Assembly: GCF_040438925.1 (NCBI RefSeq)
Contig: NZ_CP159258.1
Span: 3,424,001-3,488,000, forward strand
Origin: Pseudomonas sp. MYb327
GTDB lineage: Bacteria; Pseudomonadota; Gammaproteobacteria; Pseudomonadales; Pseudomonadaceae
DNA length: 64,000 nucleotides
Direction: 5' to 3'
Shown: piece by piece, positions 46,306 through 55,021 of the stretch
Layout: each line of letters begins with the position of its first letter
Position numbering within the stretch: the first letter of the stretch is position 1
The notes under the pieces: model-generated
What the model was told of the DNA's origin: nothing
Database searches by the model: none
The model's input: only the letters and a program-made list of their open reading frames with translations
Position numbers and translations under genes: made by a program

Positions 46306-46409
46306 TCAAAGCAGATAGACGCCACGGGCATCAGCGACGGTATATAACTATATTAATGGTTTGAAGAATAAATCTAGAACTTTTTTAGCAGATTGCCACT
46401 ATTCGCGTT

Positions 46410-46913
46410 CTAGCGATCCCCTTGGCGACGACGTTGCACCAGCGGCACGAGGTAAACCGGCACTTTGGACAACTGCAGTACCCGCGCGGCGGTCCTCCCC
46501 AAAGGCGTTTCTGCTCCGGCACCATGGCTGTGACTACCTACGATCAGTAAATCCACGGAGAGTTTCTGTGCCTGGTCGAGAATCACCTGCGACGGATCGC
46601 CCTGCAGCACGCGTACTGCCTGAATTCGTTCCAGATCATGCTCGCCCTCCTCCCCCAACTCTTCGCGAAAACTGTCGAGCACCCGCTGCTCGATATTGGC
46701 GATGACCGTGTTCAGGCCCTGACTGTGAAACTCGTTCAGCGCCTGCTCGTCCAGGTAACTCTGCAACACCGATTCGGCAAACAAACCCATGGGTTCTACT
46801 GCGTGTACCACGTACAGGTCAGCATTGAATGTCCGGGCCAGTTCCAGGGCGTGCTGCATCACCACAGGCGCGTACAGGCCGAGGTCAGTGGCATACAGCA
46901 TCGAACGAATCAT
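46410..46913 (-). CDS. Universal stress protein family (UspA-like)
   Basis: A 167-residue Usp protein with the ATP-binding signature near the C-terminus: LLIVGSHSHGAGAETPLGRTAARVLQ, matching G-x2-G-x9-G-S/T. Starts MIRSMLYATDLG. A single-gene unit upstream of cysB on the same strand. Confidence 0.88.
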   Translation of the reverse strand: MIRSMLYATDLGLYAPVVMQHALELARTFNADLYVVHAVEPMGLFAESVLQSYLDEQALNEFHSQGLNTVIANIEQRVLDSFREELGEEGEHDLERIQAVRVLQGDPSQVILDQAQKLSVDLLIVGSHSHGAGAETPLGRTAARVLQLSKVPVYLVPLVQRRRQGDR

Positions 46914-47007
46914 ATGACCTCCCTTGTGCCGACGTGACGGAGATTTGATTCAGCTTAGCAGTGCCTTGGCGAGTACGACGGCCCGCGTAACGCGTTGAAC
47001 CGTGGGC

Positions 47008-47913
47008 TTAAACCTTTAGCTCGTTGCTTATGCCATGGGGCACATGGCCGGTAGCGACAACTTCCCGGGCCAACTCGCAATGACCGGCCTGGTCATCGAA
47101 AAACACGTCGGCGGCGAAGGCTTCGAGGAACGCCGACTTGGTCAACCCCCCGAGGAACAGCGATTCATCCAGACGGATGTCCCACTCGCGCAAGGTACGG
47201 ATTACCCGTTCATGGGCGGGCGCCGAACGCGCCGTCACCAGTGCGGTGCGGATCGGGCAGGCGTCATCCGGGAATTCGCGCTGCAACAGATTGAGCGCGG
47301 CGAGGAAGCCCTTGAATGGCCCGCCGCGCAAGGGCTCGCGCGCTGCTTCCCGTTCGCTGGCCTGGAACGCTTCCAGACCACCAGCCTGATAGACGCGCTC
47401 CGATTCGTCGGAAAACAGCACCGCATCACCGTCGAAGGCAATGCGCAGTTCATCGCTGGCCGCGCGGCTGGCCCCACCCGAGAGAATGGTCGCGGCAGCG
47501 AACCCGGCGTCGAGTGCACTGCGCACGTCTTCGGCATGGGTCGACAGAAACAGGTCGCAACCGAAGGCCTTGAGGTACGGATATGGACTGCGCCCGCCGA
47601 CAAACGCCGCGCGGGAAATCGCCAGCCCGTAGTGATGGATCGAGTTGAATACCCGCAAACCGGTGTCGGCACTGTTGCGCGACACCAGGACCACCTCGAC
47701 TCGGGCGCGGCCCAGGCTGGTATTGAGGTTGAGGAGTTTTTGCACTAATGGAAAGGCATCGCCGGGTTCGAGGATTTCATCTTCGTGTTCTATCTGATAT
47801 TGCCGGTAAGCCTCGACGCCACTCGACAGATACACTTTGTGGCTTTCACTCAAATCGAACAGTGCGCGCGAAGAAATCGCCAGCACCAGCTTGTCGTCGA
47901 TAGTCTTTGCCAT
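47008..47913 (-). CDS. 5'-nucleotidase (cytosolic NT5C1-like)
   Basis: A 301-residue protein of the 5'-nucleotidase family with HAD-like fold: FDGDAVLFSDESE holds the acidic nucleophile pair, and blocks VVLVSRNSADTG, VGGRSPYPYLKAF and the ending VFFDDQAGHCE are typical. Hydrolyses nucleoside monophosphates in characterised members. Confidence 0.85.
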   Translation of the reverse strand: MAKTIDDKLVLAISSRALFDLSESHKVYLSSGVEAYRQYQIEHEDEILEPGDAFPLVQKLLNLNTSLGRARVEVVLVSRNSADTGLRVFNSIHHYGLAISRAAFVGGRSPYPYLKAFGCDLFLSTHAEDVRSALDAGFAAATILSGGASRAASDELRIAFDGDAVLFSDESERVYQAGGLEAFQASEREAAREPLRGGPFKGFLAALNLLQREFPDDACPIRTALVTARSAPAHERVIRTLREWDIRLDESLFLGGLTKSAFLEAFAADVFFDDQAGHCELAREVVATGHVPHGISNELKV

Positions 47914-47938
47914 GCCCTTCTCCCTCAGGTAAATCGAC

Positions 47939-48892
47939 CTACCGATTGCGTCGATCGATAAAACTCAAACTGCGATACAACGCCTCGATACGCGGCATTT
48001 CACACCCTGCCGCTTTGGCCGCCGCCAGTGGACGGGCGTAAATGGCCGCCAGTTCCAACGGTCGCTTTTGCAGGAAATCGTGGTACATGCTCGGCCAGTA
48101 GTCGGGCATTTTTTCGGTCACCATAAACAGGTGTTCGGCATATCCAGCCGGAATCTCGTGACCGCAAGCGATGGCGCCCTGAACCACTTCGGCCATCAGT
48201 GCCTTGACCATTTCCCGGCTATCCGCGTCGGCCATCAGCGGCGTGGTGCTTGCCCCCAGTAAAACCGACAGACCGTTATAAGGAATATTCCAGACCAGTT
48301 TTTGCCAGCGCGCCTGATGCAGGTTTGCCATGCCCTGGGAGTCGATGCCCGCAGCGCGGAATAGCCCGACGCCCTCTTCGACTATCGCCGTGCGTCCCAA
48401 GATATCTGCGGGACCGCTGTGGTAACCGACATGCACCGCGCCGAGTGCCTGATGGGTGATGATGCCGGGGCCTTCACGATGCACGCAGATATAGCAGAGC
48501 CCGCCGAGCACATGCAGGGAATCAGGAAGAAACTCGCGCAAGGTGTCTTCTACGTCCAGGCCATTCTGCAACAACAGCACTTTGGCATTCGGCGCGGCAG
48601 CTTGGAGAATCGCGGGGGCCAGGTCCGCATTGCTGGTGGTTTTCGCCCCTACCAGCAGCCAGTCGCACGGCGGCATGTCTTCGGCTGCCGAATAGGCCTG
48701 GACCGGATTCAATGTCATGGCACCGTGAGGTGCACTGTCGACTTGAAGCCCTCGCTCGGCCACGGCGGAAAACTCACTGCGCAACAGGAAATGCACATCA
48801 AAACCGGCACGCGCCAGCATTACCCCGTAAAAACCGCCGATTGCACCGGTCCCGATAATACCGATAGTCGGTTTGGCACCTGCCCCCATCAT
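47939..48892 (-). CDS. 2-dehydropantoate 2-reductase family protein
   Basis: A 317-residue ApbA/PanE-family reductase. Cofactor loop GIIGTGAIGGFYG, catalytic Lys in WQKLVWNIPYN and the helical C-terminal domain with AEHLF and MYHDFLQKRPLEL. Start at ATG 48892 with GAGGAG upstream. It overlaps the thioredoxin-like gene by 4 bp, so they are co-transcribed. Confidence 0.87.
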   Translation of the reverse strand: MMGAGAKPTIGIIGTGAIGGFYGVMLARAGFDVHFLLRSEFSAVAERGLQVDSAPHGAMTLNPVQAYSAAEDMPPCDWLLVGAKTTSNADLAPAILQAAAPNAKVLLLQNGLDVEDTLREFLPDSLHVLGGLCYICVHREGPGIITHQALGAVHVGYHSGPADILGRTAIVEEGVGLFRAAGIDSQGMANLHQARWQKLVWNIPYNGLSVLLGASTTPLMADADSREMVKALMAEVVQGAIACGHEIPAGYAEHLFMVTEKMPDYWPSMYHDFLQKRPLELAAIYARPLAAAKAAGCEMPRIEALYRSLSFIDRRNR

Positions 48893-49275
48893 GGCAACTC
48901 CTCTGCTGTTCGACCCAGCGCCTGACGTATCGCCCGATTGAGCTCGGTGGCCGTCAGGCGCGAATGCAATGCCCCGAAGAACTCGCCGTCGCGCACAACA
49001 AACAGCGCCGGCAAATGAAAGACCTGATAACGCTCGACCACCCCACCGTTGTTTCCGGCATCGATCCAACACAGTCGATCGACGGCCAGATCGAGCGCCG
49101 GCAACCGCTCGCGGGCAAAACGGCAACTGGAACAGCCAACGCTGGTGAAAATCACCAGCGATACACCGCCCATCGTTAGCAGCCGTTGGTCGGCGTCGAA
49201 ATCGGTCAGTTCCAATTCGACCACTATACTGCGGGAAACAATGTCAGATGGCCGACACAGGGAGTCCGTGTTCAT
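48889..49275 (-). CDS. Thioredoxin-like protein
   Basis: A 128-residue thioredoxin-fold protein with the redox pair Cys48-Ser-Ser-Cys51 and the cis-Pro loop FHLPALFV. The start is uncertain: ATG 49275 is used, but later starts would place the fold closer to the N-terminus. Its ATG and the ATG of the divergent PilZ gene share the palindrome CATG. Confidence 0.75.
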   Translation of the reverse strand: MNTDSLCRPSDIVSRSIVVELELTDFDADQRLLTMGGVSLVIFTSVGCSSCRFARERLPALDLAVDRLCWIDAGNNGGVVERYQVFHLPALFVVRDGEFFGALHSRLTATELNRAIRQALGRTAEELP

Positions 49276-49717
49276 GGGACGTTTTATTCCTCATCCTGAC
49301 GATGTGCCCGTCGAATTAACGTTGCTGTCACCTGAGTGTATTTCACGGCAACAACTGCACACTACCAGCCTCGGGGGCATGGCTTGCAACTATCACCGCG
49401 CCTGGCGCCACGGCACGGCACTCGAAGTGCGCATGCCGACCTTGAATCCCGATTTACGCATCCTGGGCTATGTCGCCTGGTGTCTGCGACGCAAGCATGG
49501 CTATCTGGTGGGCATCGCTTTCGTCGATGAGCAGACGCTGTTCAGCGCCCGAATGGGCGAGCAGGTGTGCCAGATCGAGCGCTACTGCCGCCAACATGAC
49601 GCACATAACGACCTTCAGGAGATTCAGGCCCTGGCGCTTGAATGGGTCCAGGAACATGCCGACGAGTTCTCCCACGACTCGGTCCACAGGCAATTTGCGC
49701 AGTCAATGCTGGATTAA
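49274..49717 (+). CDS. PilZ-domain-like protein
   Basis: A 147-residue protein whose beta-rich part (TSLGGMAC, ALEVRMPTL, ILGYVAWC, YLVGIAFVD) matches a PilZ barrel, with a helical C-terminus. The RxxxR motif that binds cyclic-di-GMP is not evident, so it may be a non-binding PilZ. GGGAG precedes the ATG. Divergent from the thioredoxin-like gene. Confidence 0.72.
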   Translation: MGRFIPHPDDVPVELTLLSPECISRQQLHTTSLGGMACNYHRAWRHGTALEVRMPTLNPDLRILGYVAWCLRRKHGYLVGIAFVDEQTLFSARMGEQVCQIERYCRQHDAHNDLQEIQALALEWVQEHADEFSHDSVHRQFAQSMLD

Positions 49718-49845
49718 AGCGCCGCTTGCCCATTGTCGAGCCACGGTGTAACGCGCTAAGGTTCGGCTCCCCGACGCGCTTAATTTGCTGTGCTCCGCCG
49801 CGCGGGTTCGCTGGCGGCCGGCACCCGTGACCTGACGAGTAAACG

Positions 49846-50922
49846 ATGGCTGATTTACCGATCAACGACCTAAACGTCGCCTCCAACGAGACGCTGATCA
49901 CTCCCGATCAGCTCAAGCGCGATATCCCGCTGAGCGACGCTGCCCTGCGCACCGTCACCAAGGGCCGCGAAGTCATTCGCAACATTCTCGATGGCACCGA
50001 CCATCGCCTGTTCGTGGTCATCGGGCCTTGCTCGATCCACGACATCAAGGCAGCGCATGAATATGCCGAGCGCCTGAAGGTTCTCGCCGCGGAAGTGTCC
50101 GATACCTTGTATCTGGTCATGCGCGTGTATTTTGAAAAACCACGCACCACCGTCGGCTGGAAAGGCTTGATCAACGACCCGTACCTGGACGACTCGTTCA
50201 AGATCCAGGACGGTCTGCACATCGGTCGTCAATTGCTGCTGGACCTGGCCGAAATGGGCCTGCCAACCGCCACCGAAGCGCTCGACCCGATTTCTCCGCA
50301 ATATCTGCAGGACCTGATCAGTTGGTCGGCCATTGGCGCGCGCACCACCGAATCCCAGACTCACCGTGAAATGGCGTCCGGCCTGTCCTCGGCGGTCGGC
50401 TTCAAGAACGGCACCGACGGCGGCCTCACCGTCGCGATCAACGCCCTGCAATCGGTTTCCAGCCCGCACCGCTTCCTCGGTATCAACCAGGAAGGTGGCG
50501 TGTCGATCGTGACCACCAAGGGCAATGCCTACGGTCACGTCGTGCTGCGCGGCGGCAACGGCAAACCGAACTACGATTCGGTCAGCGTCGCCCTTTGCGA
50601 GCAGGCGCTGGACAAAGCGAAGATCAAGCCCAACATCATGGTCGATTGCAGCCACGCCAACTCCAACAAGGACCCGGCCCTGCAACCTCTGGTGATGGAA
50701 AACGTCGCCAACCAGATCCTCGAGGGCAACCAGTCGATCATCGGCCTGATGGTTGAAAGTCACCTGAACTGGGGCTGCCAGGCGATCCCGAAAGACCTCG
50801 CCGACCTGCAATACGGCGTGTCGATCACCGATGCCTGCATCGACTGGACCGCTACAGAGAACACCTTGCGCAGCATGCATGCCAAGCTCAAGGAAGTGCT
50901 GCCGAAACGCGCTCGCACCTGA
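49846..50922 (+). CDS. Class I DAHP synthase
   Basis: A 358-residue class I alpha DAHP synthase for the first shikimate-pathway step. Characteristic blocks are VIGPCSIHD (with the active-site Cys), RVYFEKPRTTVGWKG, GARTTESQTHREMASGLS, VGFKNGTDG and the metal-binding DCSHANSNKD. The isoform specificity (Phe-, Tyr- or Trp-sensitive) cannot be told from sequence alone. A terminator follows. Confidence 0.96.
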   Translation: MADLPINDLNVASNETLITPDQLKRDIPLSDAALRTVTKGREVIRNILDGTDHRLFVVIGPCSIHDIKAAHEYAERLKVLAAEVSDTLYLVMRVYFEKPRTTVGWKGLINDPYLDDSFKIQDGLHIGRQLLLDLAEMGLPTATEALDPISPQYLQDLISWSAIGARTTESQTHREMASGLSSAVGFKNGTDGGLTVAINALQSVSSPHRFLGINQEGGVSIVTTKGNAYGHVVLRGGNGKPNYDSVSVALCEQALDKAKIKPNIMVDCSHANSNKDPALQPLVMENVANQILEGNQSIIGLMVESHLNWGCQAIPKDLADLQYGVSITDACIDWTATENTLRSMHAKLKEVLPKRART

Positions 50923-50940
50923 TCGCGCTTTTCGCCAGAC

Positions 50941-50974
50941 AAAAAAACGCCGGGCTCAACCCGGCGTTTTTTTA
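50941..50974 (+). terminator. Terminator of the class I DAHP synthase gene
   Basis: AAACGCCGGG/CCCGGCGTTTTTTT stem with A and T runs on both sides; also ends the GNAT gene from the opposite side. Confidence 0.92.
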
Positions 50975-50994
50975 TGCGTTCGTTTTGTTGAAGC

Positions 50995-51282
50995 TTATTG
51001 GCTCAGCTTGGCGGCGTGCCGCTGGTGACGCTCCATGTAGCGCTCGACGTAGGAGCACGATGGAATGACGGTGTAGCCCATTTCCTCGGCGTACTGCAGC
51101 GCCTGCTCGGTCAGTGCTGCCGCAATGCCGCGACCACGCAGTGCGTTAGGCACAAACGTGCGATAGATATCCAGGGTCTGTTTTCCCAGATCCATATAAG
51201 TCAGGTAGGCACGATGACCGTCCACATTGGTCTCGAACTGATGACCAGCCTGGTCATGGTGGATGGACAACGCCTCGCTCAT
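50995..51282 (-). CDS. Small GNAT-family N-acetyltransferase
   Basis: A 95-residue single-domain protein of the YjdJ/GNAT type: RAYLTYMDLG beta strands, VPNALRGRGIAAALTE (acetyl-CoA loop RGRGIA) and PSCSYVERYM. Start ATG 51282 with AGGAG upstream. Shorter than most GNATs but normal for this subfamily. Confidence 0.85.
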   Translation of the reverse strand: MSEALSIHHDQAGHQFETNVDGHRAYLTYMDLGKQTLDIYRTFVPNALRGRGIAAALTEQALQYAEEMGYTVIPSCSYVERYMERHQRHAAKLSQ

Positions 51283-51921
51283 CACTACTCCTCGCGGGTC
51301 TTGGATTCCGACCCCTACCTTACCGATGTTTTTCCGGCGAAGGAACATCTACGCCACCCCGTGCCTGAATCGACACCGAGAAGAGCTGCACCAATCTCGC
51401 GCAACCGAGCACGTACAAATAGTAGGCACCATTGGCAAAAATGCTCAAGGTACGCTCGTCATCACGCAGGTTGGCGGGTGCTGCTCCGGGTCACGCAGGA
51501 AAGGCTTCGACCAAAGATTCCCCGAGGTCGATAGCCTGAACATTGCCGGATGTTGAGACTTAAGACGAGCGCTCTATCTTAAAGTCACCAGAACATGGAG
51601 AAAGATATGAGAGGCATCGCGCAAAATCCGAACAAAAGTGTAGACGAATCCATCTAGACAGACTTTAGCCAAGGCTGGAAAAAAGAGCTTTTAGCGCGGG
51701 GAACTTTTCCTTGGCGGCTCGCTCAGATCGGGCCTTGCAGCTGGATATTTTTTAAACAACGCAGTTAAAAGTTGCTCGAAAAAGAATCAACGCCTACAAT
51801 TTTTTTTGCTTCTTGCTTTACGTCAGTTTACTTACGACAAGTAATGGGTAGTATGTACGCCGGCTAATTCCTCACTCTGAGGAGATAGCTAATTAATGGA
51901 AAGTCCTTGAAGGGGAACACG
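51283..51921. other. Long intergenic upstream of oprI
   Basis: About 640 bp without a convincing gene; short open frames have no binding site or recognisable product. The last 100 bp are AT-rich and contain the likely oprI promoter. The GC-rich first half (51300-51560) is unexplained. Confidence 0.45.
51828..51857 (+). promoter_or_regulatory. Possible oprI promoter
   Basis: TTACTT and TATGTA are 18 bp apart, about 65 bp before the oprI start. An AT-rich stretch precedes them. Given how highly oprI is expressed in Pseudomonas, a strong promoter is expected here. Confidence 0.35.
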
Positions 51922-52173
51922 ATGAACAACGTTCTGAAATTCTCTGCTCTGGCTCTGGCCGCAGTTCTGGCTACCGGTTGCAGCAGCGCATCGAAAGAAA
52001 CCGAAGCACGTCTGACCGCTACTGAAGACGCAGCAGCTCGCTCCCAAGCTCGTGCAGACGAAGCTTACCGTAAAGCTGATGAAGCTCTGGCTGCTGCTCA
52101 AAAAGCACAACAGACTGCTGACGAAGCTAACGAGCGTGCTCTGCGCATGCTGGACAAAGCTAGCCGCAAGTAA
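51922..52173 (+). CDS. oprI: Major outer-membrane lipoprotein OprI
   Basis: An 83-residue lipoprotein. Signal peptide with lipobox Leu-Ala-Thr-Gly-Cys20 then an almost continuous Ala-rich coiled coil with heptads, ending in RK. The C-terminal lysine is the residue used by L,D-transpeptidases to attach such lipoproteins to peptidoglycan. AGGGG precedes the ATG and a strong terminator follows. Confidence 0.97.
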   Translation: MNNVLKFSALALAAVLATGCSSASKETEARLTATEDAAARSQARADEAYRKADEALAAAQKAQQTADEANERALRMLDKASRK

Positions 52174-52195
52174 TAATCCTTCGGGATTGTTATCA

Positions 52196-52228
52196 AGCCG
52201 ACCCATTTTTTGGGTCGGCTTTTTTATT
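52196..52228 (+). terminator. Terminator of oprI
   Basis: AGCCGACCCA/TGGGTCGGCT stem then TTTTTATT. Confidence 0.93.
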
Positions 52229-52250
52229 GCCTGGCGCTTTGTCCCGGCAA

Positions 52251-52290
52251 TAAAAAACCCGCCGGGGCGGTCAGCCTCGGCGGGTTCTTT
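52251..52290 (-). terminator. Terminator of the L,D-transpeptidase gene
   Basis: ACCCGCCG/CGGCGGGT stem with a T run on the minus strand, just after the leftward stop. Confidence 0.85.
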
Positions 52291-52297
52291 TCAAGCA

Positions 52298-53269
52298 TTA
52301 CTGCAGCGGGTCGATCGGCGCACTCGTGACCATCGACGTCGAAGTATTCGGCACGGCGATTTCCACCGGCAAGCCGTCTTCAGCAGCGACAACGTCACGC
52401 ACCACATCCCAGTTCATGCGCAGGTTGTTGGTGATGTCTTCACGCTTGAGCATCGCGTTGATGACGGCGGTGTGCTTGTCGACCACTGACGGGTTGCCAT
52501 TGTCATCCAGCGGCGTGTGCGCTTCGAGGTAGACCTTGCCACCACTCACCCCGAATTTGTACGGATCGTTGATGATCCGCACCGACGTACCGACCGGCAC
52601 CATGCTCGCCATTTCCAGCACGTTGTTGTTGAACATACGGAAGCAGCCGTGGCTGGTACGCATGCCAATACCGAACTTCTTGTTCGAGCCGTGAATCAGG
52701 TAGCCAGGCGTGCCCAGATTGAATTTGAACGGCCCCAACGGGTTATCCGGGCCAGCCGGCACCACATTCGGCAACGGATCACCATCGGCGAGGTGCTCAG
52801 CCTTGATCGACGCTGGAGGCGTCCAGGTCGGGTTAGGCGTTTTTGCAGTAATGGTGGTGTGCGCGATCGGCGAGCCCCAGCCCTCACGACCGATACCCAG
52901 CGGGAACGTGTACACCACATTCTTGCCTTTCGGGTAGTAGTAGAGACGGTATTCAGCCAGGTTGATCACGATGCCTTCACGCGGCCCTGGCGGCAGGATG
53001 AAACGGGTCGGCAAAATGATTTCGGTACCGGCGCCCGGCAACCAGGCGTCGACGCCCGGGTTGGCCGCGACCATTTCCGTATAGCCCAGATCGTAGGTGG
53101 TACCAAGGTCGGCGAAGGTATCTTCGTACTTGGCCTTGACGACTTGCACCTGGCCGACGATGTCTTCACCGGGCGGTGGCAGGGGCAGCTCCAATGCTGC
53201 GGCAGGACCTGCTACACAGAGGGCGGCAAGTGTCAGGCAGCGGGTGACGGCAGGAAAGCGCGGCAACAT
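52298..53269 (-). CDS. L,D-transpeptidase (ErfK/YbiS family)
   Basis: A 323-residue periplasmic enzyme. Signal peptide (LTLAALCVAGPAAA), a short LysM-like segment (residues 48-90), then the YkuD domain with His193 (IHGSN) and the catalytic pair His207/Cys209 in RTSHGCFRM. It cross-links peptidoglycan or attaches lipoproteins to it. The start is chosen at 53269 (AAGGA eight bases before); an ATG six codons upstream is possible. Convergent with oprI. Confidence 0.92.
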   Translation of the reverse strand: MLPRFPAVTRCLTLAALCVAGPAAALELPLPPPGEDIVGQVQVVKAKYEDTFADLGTTYDLGYTEMVAANPGVDAWLPGAGTEIILPTRFILPPGPREGIVINLAEYRLYYYPKGKNVVYTFPLGIGREGWGSPIAHTTITAKTPNPTWTPPASIKAEHLADGDPLPNVVPAGPDNPLGPFKFNLGTPGYLIHGSNKKFGIGMRTSHGCFRMFNNNVLEMASMVPVGTSVRIINDPYKFGVSGGKVYLEAHTPLDDNGNPSVVDKHTAVINAMLKREDITNNLRMNWDVVRDVVAAEDGLPVEIAVPNTSTSMVTSAPIDPLQ

Positions 53270-53371
53270 CCGGAAAATCCTTCGCATGATCAACAGAGGG
53301 TATAGGCGCCGGATTGTACACCGCCGCTCGTATATTCGGGGAGTTGGCCGATAGCTAGCTATCTTTGACCC

Positions 53372-53665
53372 TTAAAGCTCGAACCGCAGTTCTGGCCAGA
53401 TCGGCGATGTGCCGCGCTTTTGCGACTCGAGAATGGCCCGGCACAGGGAGCACAGGCGCTGATCCTGGAACACCCGGCGATCGACGCTCGACCAGCGTGG
53501 TTGTGCCGGCAACAGGCTGCCGCACAAGGTCCGGTCGGCCGAGCCGCCCAGTTCCAGCTGACGAGTCACCAGATGTACCCGCACTTCCTGGCAGGCGAAC
53601 AGATCCAGCTGTTCGTCAGGCTCGATCAGTTGATAGGCAAAAAGTGACCAGGCGGGACGCGGCAT
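53372..53665 (-). CDS. Small hypothetical protein with CxxC
   Basis: A 97-residue protein starting MPRPAWSLF with GGAG in front. It has a Cys in a CQEV segment and a LCSLCRAILESQ motif near the end that might bind metal or act in redox. No signal peptide. Family unknown. Confidence 0.6.
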   Translation of the reverse strand: MPRPAWSLFAYQLIEPDEQLDLFACQEVRVHLVTRQLELGGSADRTLCGSLLPAQPRWSSVDRRVFQDQRLCSLCRAILESQKRGTSPIWPELRFEL

Positions 53666-53721
53666 CGGGGGCTCCAAATCGGGGGCGCCACCTTAGCCGA
53701 AAGCCCGCGCCTAGAAAAGAG

Positions 53722-54327
53722 TCATAACAGCGGTTTTAAGGTAGGCCAGACATTATCCAGCAACTTGTCCTGAGCCCCGGCTGCCGGGTGTATGCCATCG
53801 GCCTGCATCAAGTCCGGATGACCACCCACGCCTTCGAGAAAAAACGGCACCAGCGGGATTTTCTTGTCGCTCGCCAGGTTGCTGTAAACATCAGCGAAGG
53901 CCTTGGTGTATCGCGCGCCATAATTAGGCGGCAACTGCATGCCGAGCAGGAGCACTTTGGCGCCACTGGCGCGGGAGCTGTCGATCATCGAAGCAAGATT
54001 TTGTTGCAATTGCGTTGGCAGCAGTCCGCGCAGTCCATCGTTGCCACCCAACTCAAGGATAACCAGCTCCGGCTTATGCTCTGCAAGCAGCGCCGGCAGC
54101 CGCACCTGGCCTCCGGCACTGGTGTCGCCGCTGATGGACGCATTGACCACCTTATCGTCGAAACCTTCGTGCTTGAGCCGTTGTTCGAGCAACGACACCC
54201 ACCCCAAGCGGGTATCCAGGCCGAAACCGGCGCTGATACTATCGCCAACGATCAGGACTGTACCCGCCGCTGCGTTCTGGGCCATGCACATCAAGGCCAG
54301 GCCAGCACTCAAAAACCACACACGCAT
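53722..54327 (-). CDS. tesA: Periplasmic esterase/thioesterase TesA
   Basis: A 201-residue SGNH hydrolase with signal peptide (VWFLSAGLALMCMAQNAAA). Catalytic Ser30 of the precursor (Ser9 mature) lies in GDSIS, with block III GGNDGL and the Asp/His pair in DGIHP. Works on acyl thioesters and esters in the periplasm. Start MRVWF at 54327 with GGAG six bases before. Divergent from the ABC exporter genes, 10 bp between start codons. Confidence 0.94.
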   Translation of the reverse strand: MRVWFLSAGLALMCMAQNAAAGTVLIVGDSISAGFGLDTRLGWVSLLEQRLKHEGFDDKVVNASISGDTSAGGQVRLPALLAEHKPELVILELGGNDGLRGLLPTQLQQNLASMIDSSRASGAKVLLLGMQLPPNYGARYTKAFADVYSNLASDKKIPLVPFFLEGVGGHPDLMQADGIHPAAGAQDKLLDNVWPTLKPLL

Positions 54328-54337
54328 CGGATTCTCC

Positions 54338-55021
54338 ATGGGCGCAAGCATTCTCACCGCGAAGAACCTCAGCAAAGTGGTCCCCAGCGCGGAAGGTGAA
54401 CTGACTATCCTGCACGAACTCAGCCTGGAACTGAACAAGGGCGATAGCCTGGCCATCGTCGGCGCGTCCGGTTCGGGAAAATCCACACTCCTCGGCTTGC
54501 TCGCCGGCCTTGACCTGCCGAGCAGCGGCGAAGTCACCCTCGCCGGGCAAGGGCTGAGCAACCTCGACGAAGACCAGCGCGCCCGCATTCGCGCCGAGCA
54601 TGTGGGTTTCGTCTTTCAATCATTCCAGTTGCTCGACAGTCTCAACGCCCTGGAAAACGTCATGCTGCCGCTGGAACTCGACGGTCGCAAAGACGCTCGC
54701 GAGCGTGCCACCGAATTACTGCAACGGGTCGGCCTGGGCCAACGCCTGACCCATTCGCCACGCCAGCTCTCCGGCGGCGAACAGCAGCGTGTGGCGATTG
54801 CCCGCGCGTTCGCCGCCGAACCCGACGTACTGTTCGCTGACGAACCCACCGGCAACCTCGACAGCCACACCGGCGAGCGCATCAGTGACCTTCTGTTTGA
54901 GCTCAACCAGGAACGCGGCACGACATTGGTGCTGGTGACTCACGACGAACGCCTGGCACATCGCTGCCGGCGCCTGATCCGCCTTGAAGCCGGCCTGCTG
55001 GTCGCCCCTCTGGAGCCTTGA
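54338..55021 (+). CDS. ABC transporter ATP-binding protein (YbbA-like)
   Basis: A 227-residue ABC ATPase: Walker [10 protein letters not shown] (42-50), Q-loop FQSFQLLDS, signature LSGGEQQR, Walker [14 protein letters not shown]-loop VTHDE. It belongs to the MacB/LolD type. It overlaps the permease start and pairs with it; in E. coli the homologous ybbA-ybbP genes are next to tesA too. Confidence 0.93.
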   Translation: MGASILTAKNLSKVVPSAEGELTILHELSLELNKGDSLAIVGASGSGKSTLLGLLAGLDLPSSGEVTLAGQGLSNLDEDQRARIRAEHVGFVFQSFQLLDSLNALENVMLPLELDGRKDARERATELLQRVGLGQRLTHSPRQLSGGEQQRVAIARAFAAEPDVLFADEPTGNLDSHTGERISDLLFELNQERGTTLVLVTHDERLAHRCRRLIRLEAGLLVAPLEP

